The notes under the pieces: model-generated | What the model saw: only the letters and a program-made list of their open reading frames with translations | What the model was told of the DNA's origin: nothing | Database searches by the model: none | Assembly: GCA_021106665.1 (NCBI GenBank) | Contig: JAIOTR010000012.1 | Location: 1-7,937, forward strand | Direction of reading: 5' to 3' | From: Bacteroidales bacterium | Lineage (GTDB): Bacteria > Bacteroidota > Bacteroidia > Bacteroidales > JAADJA01 | DNA: 7,937 nucleotides | Program-made: the position numbers and the translations under genes | In this document: in pieces, positions 6,905-7,937 of the stretch | Numbering within the stretch: position 1 is the first letter of the stretch | How the letters are laid out: the number at the start of each line of letters is the position of its first letter

Positions 6905-7690
6905 TTAGTCCCATACTTTCCATGGGGCTTTACCTGAATTCCATAAATCATCAAGTAAAATTTTATCTCTTAAAGTATCCATAGGTTGCCAGAAATCAGT
7001 AAATCGAAAAGCTGAAAGTTGACCTTCTGCAGCAAGCCTTTCCATGGGCTCTCTCTCAAAAACAGTGTCATCTCCATTAATAAAATCAAATATTTTAGGT
7101 TCAAGCACGAAAAAACCTCCATTAATCCAGGCTGTTTCGTTACCATTTCCTTTTGGTTTCTCTTTAAAATACCTAATGGTAGAATCTCCTTGGGCCAGGT
7201 TAAAAACACCAAATCTACCATGTTGGCGAACAGAGATGAGGGTTCCTAATTTTCCTTCATTCTTGTGATGCATTAGAATTTCATTAATATTAACGCTACT
7301 AACACCATCGCCATAAGTCATGCAAAAAGTTTCATCACCTATATAATTTTTAACCTTTTTGAGCCTTCCTCCGGTCATTGTTAATTCTCCAGTGTCAACC
7401 AGTGTAACTTTCCATGGTTCGGAATGCATTTCATGAACATTCATCTGGTTGTCTTTCATGTCAAACGTCACATCAGAATTGTACAGAAAATAATTAGAAA
7501 AATACTCTTTGATCATATAGCCTTTATACCCACAACAAATGATGAAATCATTCAAACCATAATAAGAGTATATTTTCATGATGTGCCAAAGTATTGGTTT
7601 TCCACCAATTTCAACCATGGGCTTTGGTCTGATTTGACTCTCTTCACTTATGCGGGTACCGAATCCTCCGGCTAATATTACTACTTTCAT
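6905..7690 (-). CDS. rfbF: Glucose-1-phosphate cytidylyltransferase
   Basis: Makes CDP-glucose and pyrophosphate from CTP and glucose 1-phosphate, the entry step of CDP-deoxysugar pathways (EC 2.7.7.33). From the ATG at 7690 the protein has 261 residues, close to the roughly 257 of the Salmonella enzyme. Signatures, numbered from that ATG, are LAGGFGTRI at 6-14, RPKPMVEIGG at 21-30, KPILWHIMKIYS at 31-42 and ICCGYKGY at 51-58. Further on are VTLVDTG at 95-101, TGGRLKKV at 106-113, the metal-binding YGDG at 126-129, KEKPKG at 176-181, INGGFFVLEP at 189-198 and FWQPMDTLRDK at 233-243. The combination is specific to this family, as distinct from UTP or dTTP enzymes. The frame stays open up to a TTG at 7720, but ATG 7690 places the LAGG motif where it belongs. 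No clear promoter or ribosome binding site is visible upstream. It is the first gene of the cluster within this window. Confidence 0.96.
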   Translation of the reverse strand: MKVVILAGGFGTRISEESQIRPKPMVEIGGKPILWHIMKIYSYYGLNDFIICCGYKGYMIKEYFSNYFLYNSDVTFDMKDNQMNVHEMHSEPWKVTLVDTGELTMTGGRLKKVKNYIGDETFCMTYGDGVSSVNINEILMHHKNEGKLGTLISVRQHGRFGVFNLAQGDSTIRYFKEKPKGNGNETAWINGGFFVLEPKIFDFINGDDTVFEREPMERLAAEGQLSAFRFTDFWQPMDTLRDKILLDDLWNSGKAPWKVWD

Positions 7691-7937
7691 ACTTAATGCA
7701 GGTGTATGTTTAAACAACAATATTATTTATTCATATATTGAAATTATTACAAGATTTAATCTGGCATTTAAAGATTAATCATATAACAAAATTTCAAATC
7801 TAATGTTTTGATGAAGTAAACTTTTTATACAAAACTACTTCATCGTTTTAGTACGAGGAGATTGATTAAAGGTTCTATTTATTAAAGAATTTTTTGGATA
7901 TGAATATTTTGATCTTGCCGCCGAATATCAGATAAAA
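7691..7937. other. Upstream gap, possibly with the tail of a preceding gene
   Basis: These 247 AT-rich bases contain no gene I can support. On the minus strand two frames are open from the right edge. One ends at TAG 7875-7877 after 20 codons and the other at TAA 7882-7884 after 17 codons. Either could be the last codons of a gene lying beyond the window, but neither shows a recognizable motif. Between this edge and rfbF I looked for the Bacteroidota promoter pattern (TTTG, then TAnnTTTG about 20 bases on) and found no convincing match. The only structure that stands out is the inverted repeat at 7810-7844. Confidence 0.3.
7810..7844. repeat. Perfect 9-bp inverted repeat upstream of rfbF
   Basis: GATGAAGTA at 7810-7818 and TACTTCATC at 7836-7844 are perfect reverse complements separated by 17 bases. 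The loop can add a short T/A pairing (TTTTT at 7822-7826 with AAAA at 7831-7834). It lies between the possible end of an upstream gene (about 7875) and the rfbF start (7690). That fits a weak terminator for the upstream transcript, an attenuator before rfbF or a protein-binding site. The base run that follows the stem on the minus strand (AAAACATT) is not T-rich, which argues against a standard terminator in that direction. On the plus strand it is followed by GTTTTAG. Confidence 0.5.

Noticed and set aside
7691..7720. Ten-residue N-terminal extension of rfbF from the TTG at 7720
   Set aside because: TTG is a rare start, and the conserved LAGG motif of this family sits about five residues from the N terminus, which fits the ATG at 7690.
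7900..7936. Short plus-strand ATG frame near the right edge
   Set aside because: It stops after 11 codons, so it cannot be the beginning of a gene running out of the window.

Overview
The window is an AT-rich stretch of bacterial DNA, most likely from the phylum Bacteroidota. The basis for this is circumstantial: there are no clear Shine-Dalgarno sites before the starts, the coding is AT-rich, and the sensor kinase joins tetratricopeptide (TPR) repeats to one transmembrane helix, a PAS domain and a histidine kinase core, an arrangement common in that phylum. No rRNA or 16S marker is present, so the assignment is an inference. Every supported gene lies on the minus strand and is best read from the right end of the window to the left.

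From 7690 down to 2311 there is a six-gene cluster for making and attaching a nucleotide-activated sugar. In order of transcription the genes are: a glucose-1-phosphate cytidylyltransferase (rfbF, 7690-6905); an extended SDR epimerase/reductase (6834-5788); an RmlC-type 3,5-epimerase (rfbC, 5777-5235); a NovU/TylC3-type sugar C-methyltransferase with a zinc-binding front domain (5223-4051); a family 2 glycosyltransferase (4030-3077); and a classical short SDR (3057-2311). The gaps after the second gene are only 10 to 20 bases, and the gap after rfbF is 70 bases, so one transcript is likely. Together the genes suggest a CDP-activated, C-methyl-branched deoxysugar that is added to a surface polysaccharide or lipopolysaccharide. 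The CDP-glucose 4,6-dehydratase that should make the 4-keto intermediate is not in the window, and the extended SDR lacks the dehydratase signature.

Below 2311 the content changes. A short gap with a weak A/T hairpin is followed by a decayed piece of a histidine kinase ATPase domain (about 2220-1967) carrying at least two frameshifts. It runs directly into the start of an intact but window-truncated TPR-PAS histidine kinase (1970-1). That kinase has seven TPR units at an exact 40-residue spacing. The remnant suggests that a neighbouring, related kinase gene was mostly deleted at the edge of the sugar cluster.

The right end (7691-7937) holds no supported gene. It contains a perfect 9-bp inverted repeat and possibly the last codons of an upstream minus-strand gene. 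I saw no tRNA, rRNA, CRISPR array, insertion sequence or integrase. No wholly new system is evident. The points most worth a second look are the dehydratase-less CDP-sugar cassette and the kinase remnant.
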